DNA of 64,000 bases from Pestalotiopsis fici W106-1 (lineage: Eukaryota > Ascomycota > Sordariomycetes > Amphisphaeriales > Sporocadaceae): the NCBI RefSeq assembly GCF_000516985.1, contig NW_006917097.1, positions 3,262,593-3,326,592 of the forward strand, in the 5' to 3' direction. Below, piece by piece: positions 12,100 through 23,189 of the stretch. A program made the translations under genes and the position numbers. The stretch's first letter is position 1. The number at the start of each line of letters is the position of its first letter. The notes beneath the pieces are model-generated. The model was given only the letters and a program-made list of their open reading frames with translations. It was not told where the DNA came from and ran no database searches.

Positions 12100-13054
12100 A
12101 TATTACAACAAAGACTTTATGTATTGTGCATATATTTGAAGATGCGTCCTCAAAAAGTCCATCCTTGCTGATAAGTTTACATCAAACAATGACGACTTGT
12201 AATATAGACGCCTCGGAGCGTGATGCCTTCCACGGTTTTTTATTCGACTCGTTTAGCTGCCATGATCTGATTTTAGCATTTACAATTGCTGCAATATGTA
12301 AGCCAAATATATCGCAAAAGCTTGCCCCGTTGTGACATAGAATTGAGAGGATGGGCTGTTCATGGTGGTAATGGCGTTGCGACTTGATAGTTGATTTCTT
12401 GTCCAATACTCTTATGATGAAACAATCAACTGGCCTATATGACCTAGACAACATGTTTGATATACATTTACATTCCACAAGTGGTTTCCTGTTGACGTTG
12501 GGTTACGAACAGTACGCAGACAGAGTACAATGAAGTAGATACTTGATGTTGAAATTATGATTACGAACAATGAATGCGACCCTAGGCGGTTCCAAGCCAA
12601 CATCACCTACCTAGGCTACAGCTGGCCGGGTGCCGATCAACCCCTACAAATATGCACAGGGCTGCATTAGCGCATCCGTAATCACTTTGTCTGACGTCTG
12701 CCCGCCCATCTTTAGCGCATTCGTAATCGTGGTATTACCGTATTTTGCCGGGTGCCTTCAAGGTTGGAACCTTTGGTGCAACGGTTCAGGACCAGTGGCA
12801 GCACATTCTGCAGGTTTGAAAATGTACAATGAGACAAGGGCCCCTCAAGTGCACCAACCATCCGTTCCGCGTCCTAAGGGCTCTTACTAATCGTGCAGAA
12901 TTCTCTGCTATTCTGGGTTGTCAGCGTTCCATTCCTGGATGATCATGTGCCAGTTGATGTAGTACGTGTTAGGTGCTAGGCACCACCCTACATTACTACC
13001 ATAGTGGGAAAATATGGGGCTTGACAAGACTTGTAATCCTTATCCAAGCGCTAC
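12100..13054. other. Repeat-bearing intergenic region
   Basis: No gene could be supported. The interval holds short dispersed repeats around 12665-12760, including a motif GCGCAT(C/T)CGTAATC at 12671 and again at about 12714, and GCCGGGTGCC at about 12625 and 12748. Confidence 0.4.
12665..12685 (+). repeat. Dispersed repeat copy, inverted mate at 17473
   Basis: These 21 bases (CATTAGCGCATCCGTAATCAC with its last base) match 17473-17493 exactly on the opposite strand. Weaker similarity continues for about 15-20 bp on the 3' side, with mostly C/T differences. A degenerate third copy of the core lies about 45 bp downstream. Confidence 0.6.
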
Positions 13055-13455
13055 AAGCCTTCTGTAGTACAGATATCTTGTGAAATAGAGATTTCTTGTG
13101 AATCTGACAATTCTTGTGACCCCCCTGAAAGCCCACTGGAAGCCAACACTACGAGATATATAGCAGTTCAAGCCGCCTTATTCTCGTTCCTCGTAAATCC
13201 GTAAATCCGCCGTAGTATAACTGTAAATACGTAACTCCCGTGATAATTCTTTAAGTCGTACGTTCAATTCAAGTTGTTGTCAAGAAATAAAAGAAAAAAA
13301 ACCATATTTTTGACTTTTTGCCAGCCTAACTTAGTGGATGGTTCTAGCGGACGTTATAGTGGACTTATAGTGGGTGTTATAGTGGGGAATCCACAAGAAT
13401 TGTGTGGCTCACAAGAAATCTCTATTTCACAAGATATCTATGCTACAGAAGGCTT
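13055..13455. mobile_element. MITE-like element with long terminal inverted repeats
   Basis: The left arm (13055-13122) and right arm (about 13391-13455) are near-perfect inverted copies. Both share AAGCCTTCTGTAG, then ATATCTTGTGAAATAGAG and TTTCTTGTGA, then CAATTCTTGTG. Similarity fades outward, and a further partial copy of CTTGTGAGCCAC lies near 13511. The roughly 270-bp interior has no coding capacity and contains three copies of a TTATAGTGG-like motif (13354-13386). Short, non-coding and with long inverted ends, it fits a non-autonomous DNA transposon. The exact ends and target-site duplication are not clear. Confidence 0.65.
13073..13122 (+). repeat. 18-bp tandem repeat in the MITE arm
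   Basis: Three successive units of about 18 bp share the core TTCTTGTGA (the first unit has ATCTTGTGA). The inverted counterpart is in the right arm. Such subterminal repeats are typical of transposase binding regions; that role is inference. Confidence 0.6.
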
Positions 13456-14048
13456 ACGGTGGGCATAAGGCTTAAACTCTTAGCAAGTAATAATATACTA
13501 CAGAAGACTTGTGAGCCACCACAGACCCCCGCAGCGGTAGGTAGGTACTAGTACCTAATTTCCCCCGCAGCTGCTACAGCTTTCCGCCCTCTTTGGTTCA
13601 TCAACCTTTTGCTACACATTGCCACAATAAGACTGAGAGATCATCAAGCCTGACAATCATCAATCCCGTGGCCCGTAGCTAGTTACATTTTCATTGTCCA
13701 TCATAAACCTTCTTTTCCGTCGTTTTCCGTGAAGTACCGGTACTAATCAGCAAGGCTCTAGCCTTACAGTACGTGCCACAGAGTTCAAGACCCCGCATGC
13801 TATATTGAAGTTGTGCTGATTACGAACAGATGGCATTACCAGGGTATTCGTTCAATAGACGTTACAAAAGTTCAGGTACAACTAAATTGATTGCCAAAGA
13901 AGTGAACATGTGAAGGATATAGATATGGAGCTGAAACCCACAAACTATACTCCGTGCTAGTCCAGAGGTCGAAACTCTTGTCGAAATCAAGTAGTATCAT
14001 ATTTCAGAAATTCTCGCATCATTTGTCACCACCAATTTGTATATCAAA
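13456..14048. other. Intergenic, 5' flank of disulfide reductase
   Basis: No gene was seen. It contains the outer partial MITE-like copy near 13511 and presumably the promoter of the gene at 14049. Confidence 0.4.
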
Positions 14049-15596
14049 ATGCCTTCAATCGATTCTATCAATCTTCATCCCGACACTCATCCCCCATCTT
14101 CTCTAAAATCCACGACGTACGATGTCATCTGTCTCGGTTCCGGATGGGCAGGACGCATAATTGCTTCTCGCTGCGTCGCTGCAGGATTATCCGCGCTCAT
14201 CATTGAAAAGGAGCTCGTCGGTGGAGACTGCCCTTATTGGGCTTGCGTTCCTTCAAAGGCTCTTCTGCGTCCTGCTGAAGCCCTAGACGATAGCCGGCAT
14301 GTGACGGGTGCTCGCGAGCGTCTCACGAACCCGGAACTCGGCGTTGATGCGGAAGCAGTGTTTCGGCGCAGAGACACATTCACCGCCGGGTGGGATGATA
14401 CCAAGGTGCTTATCCCCATGGTCGAGAAGGCCGGCGTGCATTTGGTCCGTGGCGTTGGCCGAGTCACCGGAGTGAAAAAGGTCAGCGTAACGCTGGGTAC
14501 AGGGCCCCAGGAAAAGGAGGAGCTCGACCTAGAGGCGCGACAGGCCGTGGCAATCTGCACCGGATCTGAGCCCACCATCCCCAACATCCCAGGCCTCTCA
14601 GAAGCCAAGCCATGGACACCGAGAGAAGCAGCTTGTTCAGGCATTGCCCCCGAGACACTGTTCATTATCGGCGGTGGTGTTGTAGGCGCTGAAATGGCGA
14701 CTGCCTATACGAATCTGGGATCGCATGTGATCCTAGCCAGTAGAAGTCCGGAGTTGCTTCCAAACATGGACCCTGAGGCTGGCAAGATTGTGAGGGAAAA
14801 GCTTGCATCCCGCGGTGCTCAAATCATGACATCAACAACAACCACAAAGGCAGAGCGGAAAACACCAGGCGGCCCAGTCATCGTCACATTTTCCTCGAGC
14901 GATGGCGAACAGCAAGTGTCTGTTGCTGAAGTTTTGGCTGCTACCGGCCGCCGTGCCATCACTCAGGGACTCGGTCTGGACCTCTTGGGCCTCGATGCGA
15001 AGGCGCTTCAAGCAGGTGCTCCCATTGCCGTAGATGAATCGCTCCTGATCCGTAATGTCCCATCTAATAGTGACAGCCCATGGCTGTACGCCGCGGGAGA
15101 TGTCAATGGTCGCGCCATGCTCACGCACACTTCAAAGTACCACGGGCGTGTCGTCGCCAATGCCATAGTCGCCCGCGCCCAGGGCAAATTCCCCGCCACC
15201 GCATCCCATCTCGACAAGTACAGTGCCTCAGCTGATAACTTGGCTATTCCGCAAGTCATTTTTACGGACCCGCAGGTGGCTTCGGTTGGCTTGACACGTA
15301 CCGCGGCCAAAAAGGCTGGAAAGTCCATTCGCGTCGTCACGGCGCCGGTCCAAAGCTTGGGAGCGAGTCTACATGCAGAGGGATACGAAGCTGGTTGGGC
15401 ACAGTGGGTGTTGGAAGAGAATACTGGGGTCCTGCTTGGGGCGACGTTTGTTGGTTTCGAGGTCGGAGACTTATTGCATGCCTCGACAGTGGCAATTGTC
15501 GGTGGGATGCGGATCGATCAGATCGTTCATGCGATCCCGTCATTTCCTACCATGAGTGAAGTCTATTTGAATTTGCTGGATGCGGCAGGAATGTAG
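14049..15596 (+). CDS. Class I pyridine nucleotide-disulfide oxidoreductase
   Basis: This FAD- and NAD(P)H-dependent flavoprotein is of the dihydrolipoamide dehydrogenase / glutathione reductase / mercuric reductase superfamily. A single exon encodes 515 residues from the ATG at 14049 (context AAAATGCC). Seen: the FAD motif GSGWAG around residue 31, the redox pair in GGDCPYWACVPSK (CxxxxC), the second Rossmann motif GGGVVGAE, the second FAD contact YAAGDV, and a C-terminal HAIPSFPTMSE carrying the His-Glu active-site dyad. There is no N-terminal heavy-metal-binding domain and no C-terminal vicinal Cys pair, so mercuric reductase is unlikely. The spacing of the C-terminal motif differs from the usual HAHPT. 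The electron acceptor is unknown. Confidence 0.88.
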   Translation: MPSIDSINLHPDTHPPSSLKSTTYDVICLGSGWAGRIIASRCVAAGLSALIIEKELVGGDCPYWACVPSKALLRPAEALDDSRHVTGARERLTNPELGVDAEAVFRRRDTFTAGWDDTKVLIPMVEKAGVHLVRGVGRVTGVKKVSVTLGTGPQEKEELDLEARQAVAICTGSEPTIPNIPGLSEAKPWTPREAACSGIAPETLFIIGGGVVGAEMATAYTNLGSHVILASRSPELLPNMDPEAGKIVREKLASRGAQIMTSTTTTKAERKTPGGPVIVTFSSSDGEQQVSVAEVLAATGRRAITQGLGLDLLGLDAKALQAGAPIAVDESLLIRNVPSNSDSPWLYAAGDVNGRAMLTHTSKYHGRVVANAIVARAQGKFPATASHLDKYSASADNLAIPQVIFTDPQVASVGLTRTAAKKAGKSIRVVTAPVQSLGASLHAEGYEAGWAQWVLEENTGVLLGATFVGFEVGDLLHASTVAIVGGMRIDQIVHAIPSFPTMSEVYLNLLDAAGM

Positions 15597-16046
15597 GAGT
15601 CTGGAAGCTAGTCTTGTAGTATTGACGAGATGCTCTTTCATTTTTATATGACCGCTGGAACGAAATCGTATTGTAGCATCTTTGAAACTATCCAATTCGT
15701 AGTAATTATGAAGAGCAGACCGATGGTGAGGCATTCATAAAGTATTTTGATGCTGGGCACGGTGAATTCCGACTGCATGGAACTTGACACGCAGAAAAGT
15801 TTCCGGACACTTCACGACAGCAATCAATTAATTCTCAAAGAATTTGCTTAAACATTAAGTGAAAGGCGAAGTTTCACAGATGAAATCAGCAACTGAGGCA
15901 AGCACCCGGGGTATGATATTACAGTACGTTGCAATGATACAAGTTGATTTTCATGAATTAGTCCTCATTTCTATCTGTCGATAACGACACAGCTGATGCC
16001 TTTCTCTTGAATGTGGCAAACAAACATGATGTTGACGCCAATGATT
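15597..16046. other. Convergent intergenic spacer
   Basis: The interval holds the 3' flanks of the reductase (plus) and the hydrolase (minus). It is AT-rich and no gene was seen. Confidence 0.5.
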
Positions 16047-17074
16047 TTATGCAGCGTGTTTTCCAAGAAACGATAACATGGCCTCGACGCTCTTGGGGAA
16101 ACCAGGGTTGAAATACTGCGCCAGGTGCTCCCCATCCAGAACACAAATCTCCTTGGGACACTGCAGCTTGTCATACCACCCTCGAGTAAATTCTAGCGGT
16201 CCGCAGACTACATCATTCGTCGCCATGACCCACAACACCGGCGCCTGAATGGCAGCAAACCAGTCTGTCGGTCGAGTATTGAAATCCTCCCAGAAACTGG
16301 CCAAGGTCAGCCGACCGGTAAAGGACGTGTTTCCGCCCTGCTTCGCCAATGTTTGCGCAACGACGGACCAGTCACGCACATAGTCGCCTGAAAGCACCGA
16401 GCCCCCAACGCCGGCAGCTTGATCATCAGTCAGCGGCCAAAATGGTATGGACTCTGCGTCGCTGAGCTTCCCTTGATAGCGATGGCGTTGTGCGGCTTTC
16501 CAGGTTTCTTCGCCCCAGCGGCTCTTGTCCCAGGCGCCGTCAATACAGGGCAGGAACATTATGATGCCGGCAATGCGCTTATCTAGGGCAGCTGCACTAA
16601 GAAGGAGAAACAAGTTAGCCCATACAGATGCGGAAGAAGAGAAAGGGAGGAGTGAAGGGAAACAACTCACATGGCAATCAGCCCTCCCGAATGGGCCACC
16701 CCCCATCCAAAGACTCTGTCCGAGTTGACCTCGGGAAGACTGCACACATATGTCACAGCATCGATAAAGTCCTCGGCCTGGAGCACCCAGTTGAAGTGAT
16801 TCCGCGGTAGACCATCCGAGTCTCCGAAGCATCGGTTGTCGTAGGTGAGGACGTGATAGCCCGCCTGTAGAAAATGGCGGAACCAGTTTTCGAGATACTG
16901 TTCCTTTACCAGCCCGATCCCGTGGGTGAAGATGACAATGGGTGCTTGCTTTGGCGCGTTTGTGCCATGGTACAAGTTTCCTCTCAAAGTTGTTGAGTCG
17001 TACGTGCTGAACTCGACACGCTTGTACGGGAGGACCGAGTCGTAGGGTCTTAGCTGAGCAGAAGGACCAGCCAT
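16047..17074 (-). CDS. Alpha/beta hydrolase
   Basis: This serine hydrolase is of the alpha/beta fold, related to the X-Pro dipeptidyl-peptidase/dienelactone-hydrolase-like group that often appears near secondary metabolism genes. Two exons (17074-16671 and 16596-16047) around a 74-bp intron encode 317 residues. Seen: the oxyanion region FTHGIG, TYDNRCFGDSDG, the nucleophile context GVAHSGG (Ser about residue 129), a likely acid in MATNDVVCG, and the catalytic His in LDGEHLAQ. The splice creates GGLIAIAAALDKR. No signal peptide was seen, so it is probably intracellular. The substrate is unknown. Confidence 0.85.
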
Positions 17075-17758
17075 TTGTGATGTATGCTGACCAAAAAACG
17101 GAGTAATGTAGAAGCTTCCGTTGGGGTATACAGAAAAGCAATACGTAGATGATGTGCTTAATCAGGCGGTTGTGATTTCTCGAGGTAAGCAGGTCGCTTT
17201 GGACGATACGCGGTGATCAGGTATATATTATCATGAAGCTCCCTTATAATATCCATTTTGAGGACATATTCCACCAGGCGCTGGTTATTAATCAGAAGTC
17301 GTCAGAACTCCTGGTCCGCCATGTAGGTGCTGGAAAACGGATTGAGGAACCATCGCTAGATCAAAAGTATGAGCAGAAATCTTGACCAATTGCATTTGCG
17401 ATAAAAGGTCTACGTTGGCCATCATGCAAAGTTTCCAAGTTGATGTCAAGGGCGTAAAGTGACATCAAACAGGTGATTACGGATGCGCTAATGTAGGCCT
17501 ACAATACTGATCAGAGCCTATGGAAGTGTTCAGTGCAGGTGGGGTGAGTCAATAGCGGGTTGATCCGCTAGCTCGTCAGTTCGTAATCAATCTCAGGAAG
17601 TCAAACGTGTCTAACCAATCATTCCAACGATGAAGATTGAGTGTCTTGATTATATGGGTCGATTATTTAGGCAGTCTCGTCTCCAGACTTGTTGACATGT
17701 CATAGTCTCTAACATATGAGGGGGTTACGGCAATAGCATATATATGCTGGTGCCACGG
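17075..17758. other. Intergenic with one repeat copy
   Basis: No gene was seen. It includes the dispersed repeat at 17473-17493, the promoter of the hydrolase gene and the 3' flank of the transporter. Confidence 0.4.
17473..17493 (-). repeat. Dispersed repeat copy, inverted mate at 12665
   Basis: This is the exact reverse complement of 12665-12685. The flank on one side keeps similarity with C/T differences, as expected for an old repeat. Confidence 0.6.
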
Positions 17759-19509
17759 TTAGATCTGCGATGGTTCTTCTGCCAAATGATCTGCAATCGT
17801 CCTGCCTGTATACTCGCTCCTGGGCGGCCATATCTTGCTCAATGCAATATACAAAGCCGAACTGCTCAGGAATGCATAAAAGTACCCAAGAGCATACAGA
17901 TTGGACGCACCCGCCGAGACGTTCAAGCCCGATGTCACGGCTTTGGCGAAACCCGGCAGCAATGGTGCAAAGCCCACGACAAAGGCCACAACAGATCGCC
18001 AGTTGGTTCCCCACTTCTCATACGAATACATGCCGTGTGGCTGGTACATTTCGACGACATTTGCGCGCTGCTTGTTGACAATCCAGTAGTCGGAGATTAG
18101 GATGCCAGCCATGGGCGCCAGCCAGATTGAGTAGCCGTCCATGAATGTCAGCAGGGACTCGGCGGATGCGAGAATCTCCCACGGGCACATTGCCCAGGCT
18201 CCGAGAACCGCGCAGACATATTGTGCCCTGCGGATGTTGAGGTATCTCGGGAAAAGAGTCGAGAGATCGACAGCGACAGAGATGGAGTTGGCACTAATGT
18301 TAATTCCAATACTGGCAATCAAGAAGCCCAGGGCGATAAAGAAGGCCGCAGCGCGTCCTCCGGGCGACGTCCAGTTGTCAATAATCAGCATGGGATCCCA
18401 AAGCACCTCGTCGTAGATAATCCTCGAGCCATTCGCACCAATGATGCCAAATAGCATCATGACGATAAAGGCCACTGGTATGATGAATAGTTGAATGTAC
18501 GGGCTGTTTGGCTTCTTGGAATACCTGGCAAAGTCATTCATGTTGACACCGAGGGTGGCAAAGTTGCCAATCATGGCGTTGACGCCAGACATGAATGCCC
18601 AGCCCAGCGATGATCCCGAGTATGAGTTGCCGTAGGTGAAGACTTGGTCGCCGCCGCCTGTGCTGTGAATCACCCATCCGAGAATGGCAAAACCGGCAAT
18701 CGGTGTGACGATGGCTTTAAAGGTAAAGAACCAATGCAGTTGGTGCGCTGGAATCCAGTGGAACGGAAGAACCAGGATGAAGTAAATGAAGTAGCAAATC
18801 ATGAAGCCGGTATCAATGTTGGCTGACTCGGGCAGGTGATTTGGCACATTTCTGAAATTTGGTGCCCAGGCGTATATAATGCTGCGAATACACTCTGCGC
18901 CAGTATATGTTCCAATGCCGTACCAAAAGATGCTCACAATGACTCGAAAGACGATCATCACATATGAGAAGTAGAAGCCGAAAGCCGATCGCGCCTGGAC
19001 GGTGAAGGGAATGTGTAATCGAGCGCCTGTTTTTCTACAGTCAGACTGGAGAGGCGCCTCATCTTATCGATTGCACTCACCAATAACGCCATTGTAAGTA
19101 ACCACCAATGCAGTGACAAAATTACCAATCACAACGGCCACGAGTGCCAGTTTCCAGGAGAGGCCAATCGCGACAAGCGACGCACCAATTCTCCAGTTTG
19201 AAATGGCAAAGGCATCGGAAATCCAATACGTGACAAAGTTATACTGATGCTCGGATTAGTCCCGGCCTCTGACTGATGAAATGTCGAGGGTGCAATTACC
19301 GTATGCCAGGTCTGCATCTCTGGCGGGACTGGGTCGAGGTCCTTGTTGCTCCATGATGTCCCCGGCGGAGCATAGCTGCTCTCTTCCACCTCGAGGGTCG
19401 CATGGCTCTTGATTCTGGACCATAATCCGCCCTGGTGCGGCTTCTCCACCGATCCCGCGACGGCGACGGGGTGAGCGTCGCTAGTAGGATAACCGGAGTC
19501 CTTCTCCAT
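17759..19509 (-). CDS. NCS1-family nucleobase/allantoin-type transporter
   Basis: This plasma-membrane nucleobase:cation symporter-1 family protein imports uracil, allantoin, purines or related compounds. Three exons (19509-19300, 19243-19081, 19026-17759) with introns of 56 and 54 bp give 546 residues, the usual length, with about twelve hydrophobic segments. Seen: the hydrophilic N-terminus ending in PPEMQTWHT, then NFVTYWISDAF, NGVIGARLHIPFTVQARSAFG, and SDYWIVNK, all typical of the Fur4/Fui1-like branch. It diverges from the adenine deaminase gene with 802 bp between start codons. From that I infer a purine-related substrate, although the sequence alone cannot separate uracil, allantoin, thiamine or adenine. 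Confidence 0.9.
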
Positions 19510-20311
19510 TTTCGAAACTCGACCTACACGCTTTTTGTTATGCAGTATGGGGTAGAAACAAAGCCGTCAAGTACGTAAAGGAAACACAAAAGAATGGATC
19601 CATGGCTATTTAATAGTTATTTCGACCTGCAGGCATCGAACTGCATCCCTGCGAAATTGCTTTTCTTTTCTTTGCTTGGACCGCGCTGACATATGCGAGG
19701 GTGGCAAGGGTAGTATTGATAAGAGGCTCCCCACTTGATCTTGAATGGGAATGATACCCTCAATCCTCGCAATCGGTATCCAATGATGAGTCTGGTAATT
19801 GTTCTACGTACTTACTTCGAAGCGTCCCAAGAGACTTCAGTGCCTGAATATCATTCCAGCTAAAGACTAAATTAAATAGCAATAGTCGCCTGATAAGGAC
19901 AAAGGCTTGTTGGTATCATGCCATTGTGCGATACCCTTGCCGGAGGTAACCGGATAACCCAAAAGAGTATTTGCTATTCCTGAGGGTGTTGAGTAGCAGT
20001 GAATGCTTTAGCGGAGCTGACCGATGCACTTATCATTCGCCAAGTGATTATTGATAGGCGTCGTCTCGTCCGTATGTTGGGCAACACAATGTGGCGCTCG
20101 CTACTAGGTCGCATGGCCGGTAAGTGCTTCCGATACCACGGGACCTATGCTGCCTCTCTGCCGCCGGCATTGCATAGCGCGGATAGCGCCATTCCACCCA
20201 TGTTTGTAGGGATATGGAACCACGACCTGTCAGTCAAAAGTCAATATACCGAATTGTCTGCATTCACTGCAGAATATCATGTGCATGTAGTGCATCTCGA
20301 GTCCAAAAAAG
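19510..20311. promoter_or_regulatory. Divergent promoter with GATA-type sites
   Basis: This interval lies between the transporter and adenine deaminase start codons. HGATAR sites, the recognition sequence of AreA/NIT2-type nitrogen regulators, occur at 19717-19722, 19891-19896, 20030-20035 (minus) and 20052-20057. About two such sites are expected by chance in 800 bp, so the excess is slight. Nitrogen control fits the gene functions. No gene was seen inside. Confidence 0.4.
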
Positions 20312-22559
20312 ATGTCAACATTTTCGACAGAGTCCAATGCCACTGGATCGCATTTGGCAATTACTGCTGAAGAACTGTTCCAGCTCCGGCATGTTGCTAG
20401 AGGTACTGCGCCGCCAGACTTGATCATTCAACATGGCATTATCCTGTCAGTTCACACAGGCGAACTTCTCGAAAGAGACGTGATCATCAAGGGGCGCCAC
20501 ATTGCTGCTGTCACACCATGGGATTACTTTCAACGATCCCGATATCCTGATGACGCCAGCATTGAAATCATCAACGCCAAGGGCAAGTTTGTCAGCCCGG
20601 GCTTCATCGACACGCACATTCATATCGAGTACACAAAGCTGATTCCTGGCGAATTGGCAAGATTGAGTGTTGCACGGGGCACGACGACTGTCCTGGCTGA
20701 CGCCAATTGCATTGCAAACGTATGTTCCAAAATTACTGCATATTTGTGCAACAGCTTTCTAAAAATGATCAGGTTCTTGGCGGTAAAGGCATGGATTTTA
20801 TGGGTAAGAGGACCAACTCGTTATTGTTCTAGCCAATCATCTCATGCTCTGCTTTTTAGGAACAACCACCACGCCACTGCGGATATTCCGCCAGGTATCC
20901 CACAAGGTCCCCATGAGCGGTCCCGAGATTGAACTCGGCGGTACCTCGCTCGCCACGGAAGAGATATGCGACCGGGTATCGCGGTGCCAAGCCGCAACGC
21001 TCGGCGAGTCGAACCCGTTCTCGCTTGACATGGCGTCGGCCGAAAAGCAGGCTGCCGCGCTGCGTGCCGGTAAGAGAATTACTGGTCATTCGGCTCTTTT
21101 GGTGAATGAACCACTTTGGGCGTATTGTGCTGTAAGTTTCTGGTGTTGTGATATGTTCCGAAGGCCTCCTTTTTGTTTTACTTCTCCGAACAGCGGTTGC
21201 AACAAGTATTAGCAATCTCACAAAGTGACTATGTAAACTAAATACGGAGACTTCTGCTAATATACTACACCTATTACTAGGGCGGAATTGGTGATGATCA
21301 TAATGCTCACAGGCCTGAAGACGTAATAGAGCGCCTACGTCTGGGAATGATGCTCACGGTCATGTCTGGGAGCATGAACTCCAACATTGAGCCTGTTTTC
21401 AGTAACTTTGAGCTGTACAAAGACGGCCTCAGGTACATCAGCTTCTGCGCCGACGACAAGTACTGTGAAGACTTTGATAAGACGGGCCACATTGATCTTC
21501 ACGTCCGTAGAGCTATCGAATTGGGCGTGCCCATGATGGAAGCTTACAAAATGGCCACCATTAATGCAGCTTCGTATTATCGACTTGATCATTTAATTGG
21601 CAGTATTACACCTGGAAAACTGGCTGACCTGCTCATCTTGGATAATCTGGAGAGTGCGCTGTAAGTTGTTACGTGGTTCAAACTGCGCATCTCGTATACT
21701 GATACTACACAATAGCCCTGCCATTGTCATTGGCAATGGCTCGATTGTTGCCTCTGACAACAAGGCTCTGTTTACCAACACTGACACAATCCCCGAGTTT
21801 ACCCTCAACACAATTCATATCAACGACCACCATCTCAAACCCTCATCGTATCATCTTTTTGCGCCGCCATCATCATCTGGAGAGCCATCTGAGGAAGCAT
21901 GGGTGCAGTGCGTGGAAATGTACGACGGCTATTTCAAGCGAGCTTTCCACGCTCAACTTCCCATTGATCCAACCCCTCCTCACAATATCCTCTGTGATAC
22001 AGAGAACGATATACTAAAAGTGGTCATTGTCGATCGCCATCACGCAACTGTCAACCGGGGCATTGCTTTCGTGCGCGGCTTTGGCTTGAAACGAGGGGCC
22101 ATCGCAACCACTACCAACTGCGAGAACCAGAACCTCGTGGTCATTGGCGTGGATGACGAGTCCATTGCAGCGGCTGTGCAAGCAATCAAGGAACTGGGCG
22201 GCGGCATGCTAGCAGTAAGCGGCAAGGGTGAAGAAGTGTTGGGATCTGTCAAGTTGGATGTTGCAGGATGCATGTCCTCTGCACCGTGGGAAGAAGTCAG
22301 AGACAAGAGTCTGGCGCTGGACATGATCGTCAGGACGGAGCTGGGCTGCACGATGGAGCAGAATCCGTTCCTGATTGCCAGCTTTGTGGGCTTGGTCGCA
22401 GTACCCGACTTGGGCTTGACAGAGCTTGGTCTCGTGGTGGGTGGTGGTGAGGCTTTGATGAACCCAGTGTTGACTACGGAAGCGGCAGATGTTGACAAAC
22501 TTGAGTCTACCTCGCAGGCAATAAGAGTATGTTGTAGATGTCCAAGCCATATACATTAA
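20312..22559 (+). CDS. Bacterial-type adenine deaminase (amidohydrolase superfamily)
   Basis: This enzyme is expected to convert adenine to hypoxanthine and ammonia. It resembles bacterial Ade/AdeC, a metal-dependent amidohydrolase, not the adenosine-deaminase-like Aah1 of yeasts. Five exons (20312-20719, 20773-20803, 20860-21131, 21281-21660, 21716-22559) with introns of 53, 56, 149 and 55 bp give 644 residues; bacterial enzymes have about 570-600. Seen: PDLIIQHGIILSVHTGE, the metal site PGFIDTHIHIE, ARGTTTVLADANCIANVLGG across the first splice, ITGHSALL, and GIGDDHNAH. The C-terminal half has GFGLKRGAIA, ELGGGM and the FL..SF..L..VPDLGLT block. The last 25 residues after NPVLT are not family-like, so the 3' end may be mis-modelled. 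It pairs with the divergent NCS1 transporter. Confidence 0.87.
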
Positions 22560-23189
22560 TTGTTTTCAATGAATGCATTATATTTATGTATTCGACATGA
22601 GATAATATCGTTCAGCTGACATGATAGTCTCTGAGATTCCAAGTATTAGAATAGGTGTCGCTCAGGTTCCCCCAGAAGGCCAAGTCCTAGTCAACAGTCC
22701 CCAATACATGGTTGTGCCCTTTCGCGAGATTCGACTCCGTCAAACGCGCTCAAACTTCAGTATGGAAGTTAGATCGTGTAGCCCGGATTCATCTTACCTA
22801 CATGTGGAAAGATTTGAACCCAATTTCGAAGTAATGAAACTCCAAAAGTCCATGTTATTCCTACATGCTTCCGTCAGAGGCGTTCGCTGGCCCTCTTCCA
22901 CAGCTTTTGAACAAGTATGGTAGCCCTGTTTGTCCTCTTTGAGTTCCTTGCGAAGTCATCCTAGCGTGGGTAGTGAAAATTGGGCATCAGGTCAGCTCAA
23001 TGATATGACGAAGTAGCCTTGACAGTGAAGACCTGATTGGTGAAGGTCGATCTCGGTTATTATCAAAGGTGTAGTTCCAGCGTCACAAGGTTGTGTAGTC
23101 CTTCGCGCTCCTATCATTTCGCTTCAACACAGGATGTTTGGCATGTTGAATGGTGTTTCTTTTGATGTATGGTCCTGCCGTATCGCTCT
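22560..23189. other. Convergent intergenic spacer
   Basis: This holds the 3' flanks of the deaminase and of the secreted-protein gene. No gene was supported. Confidence 0.4.
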
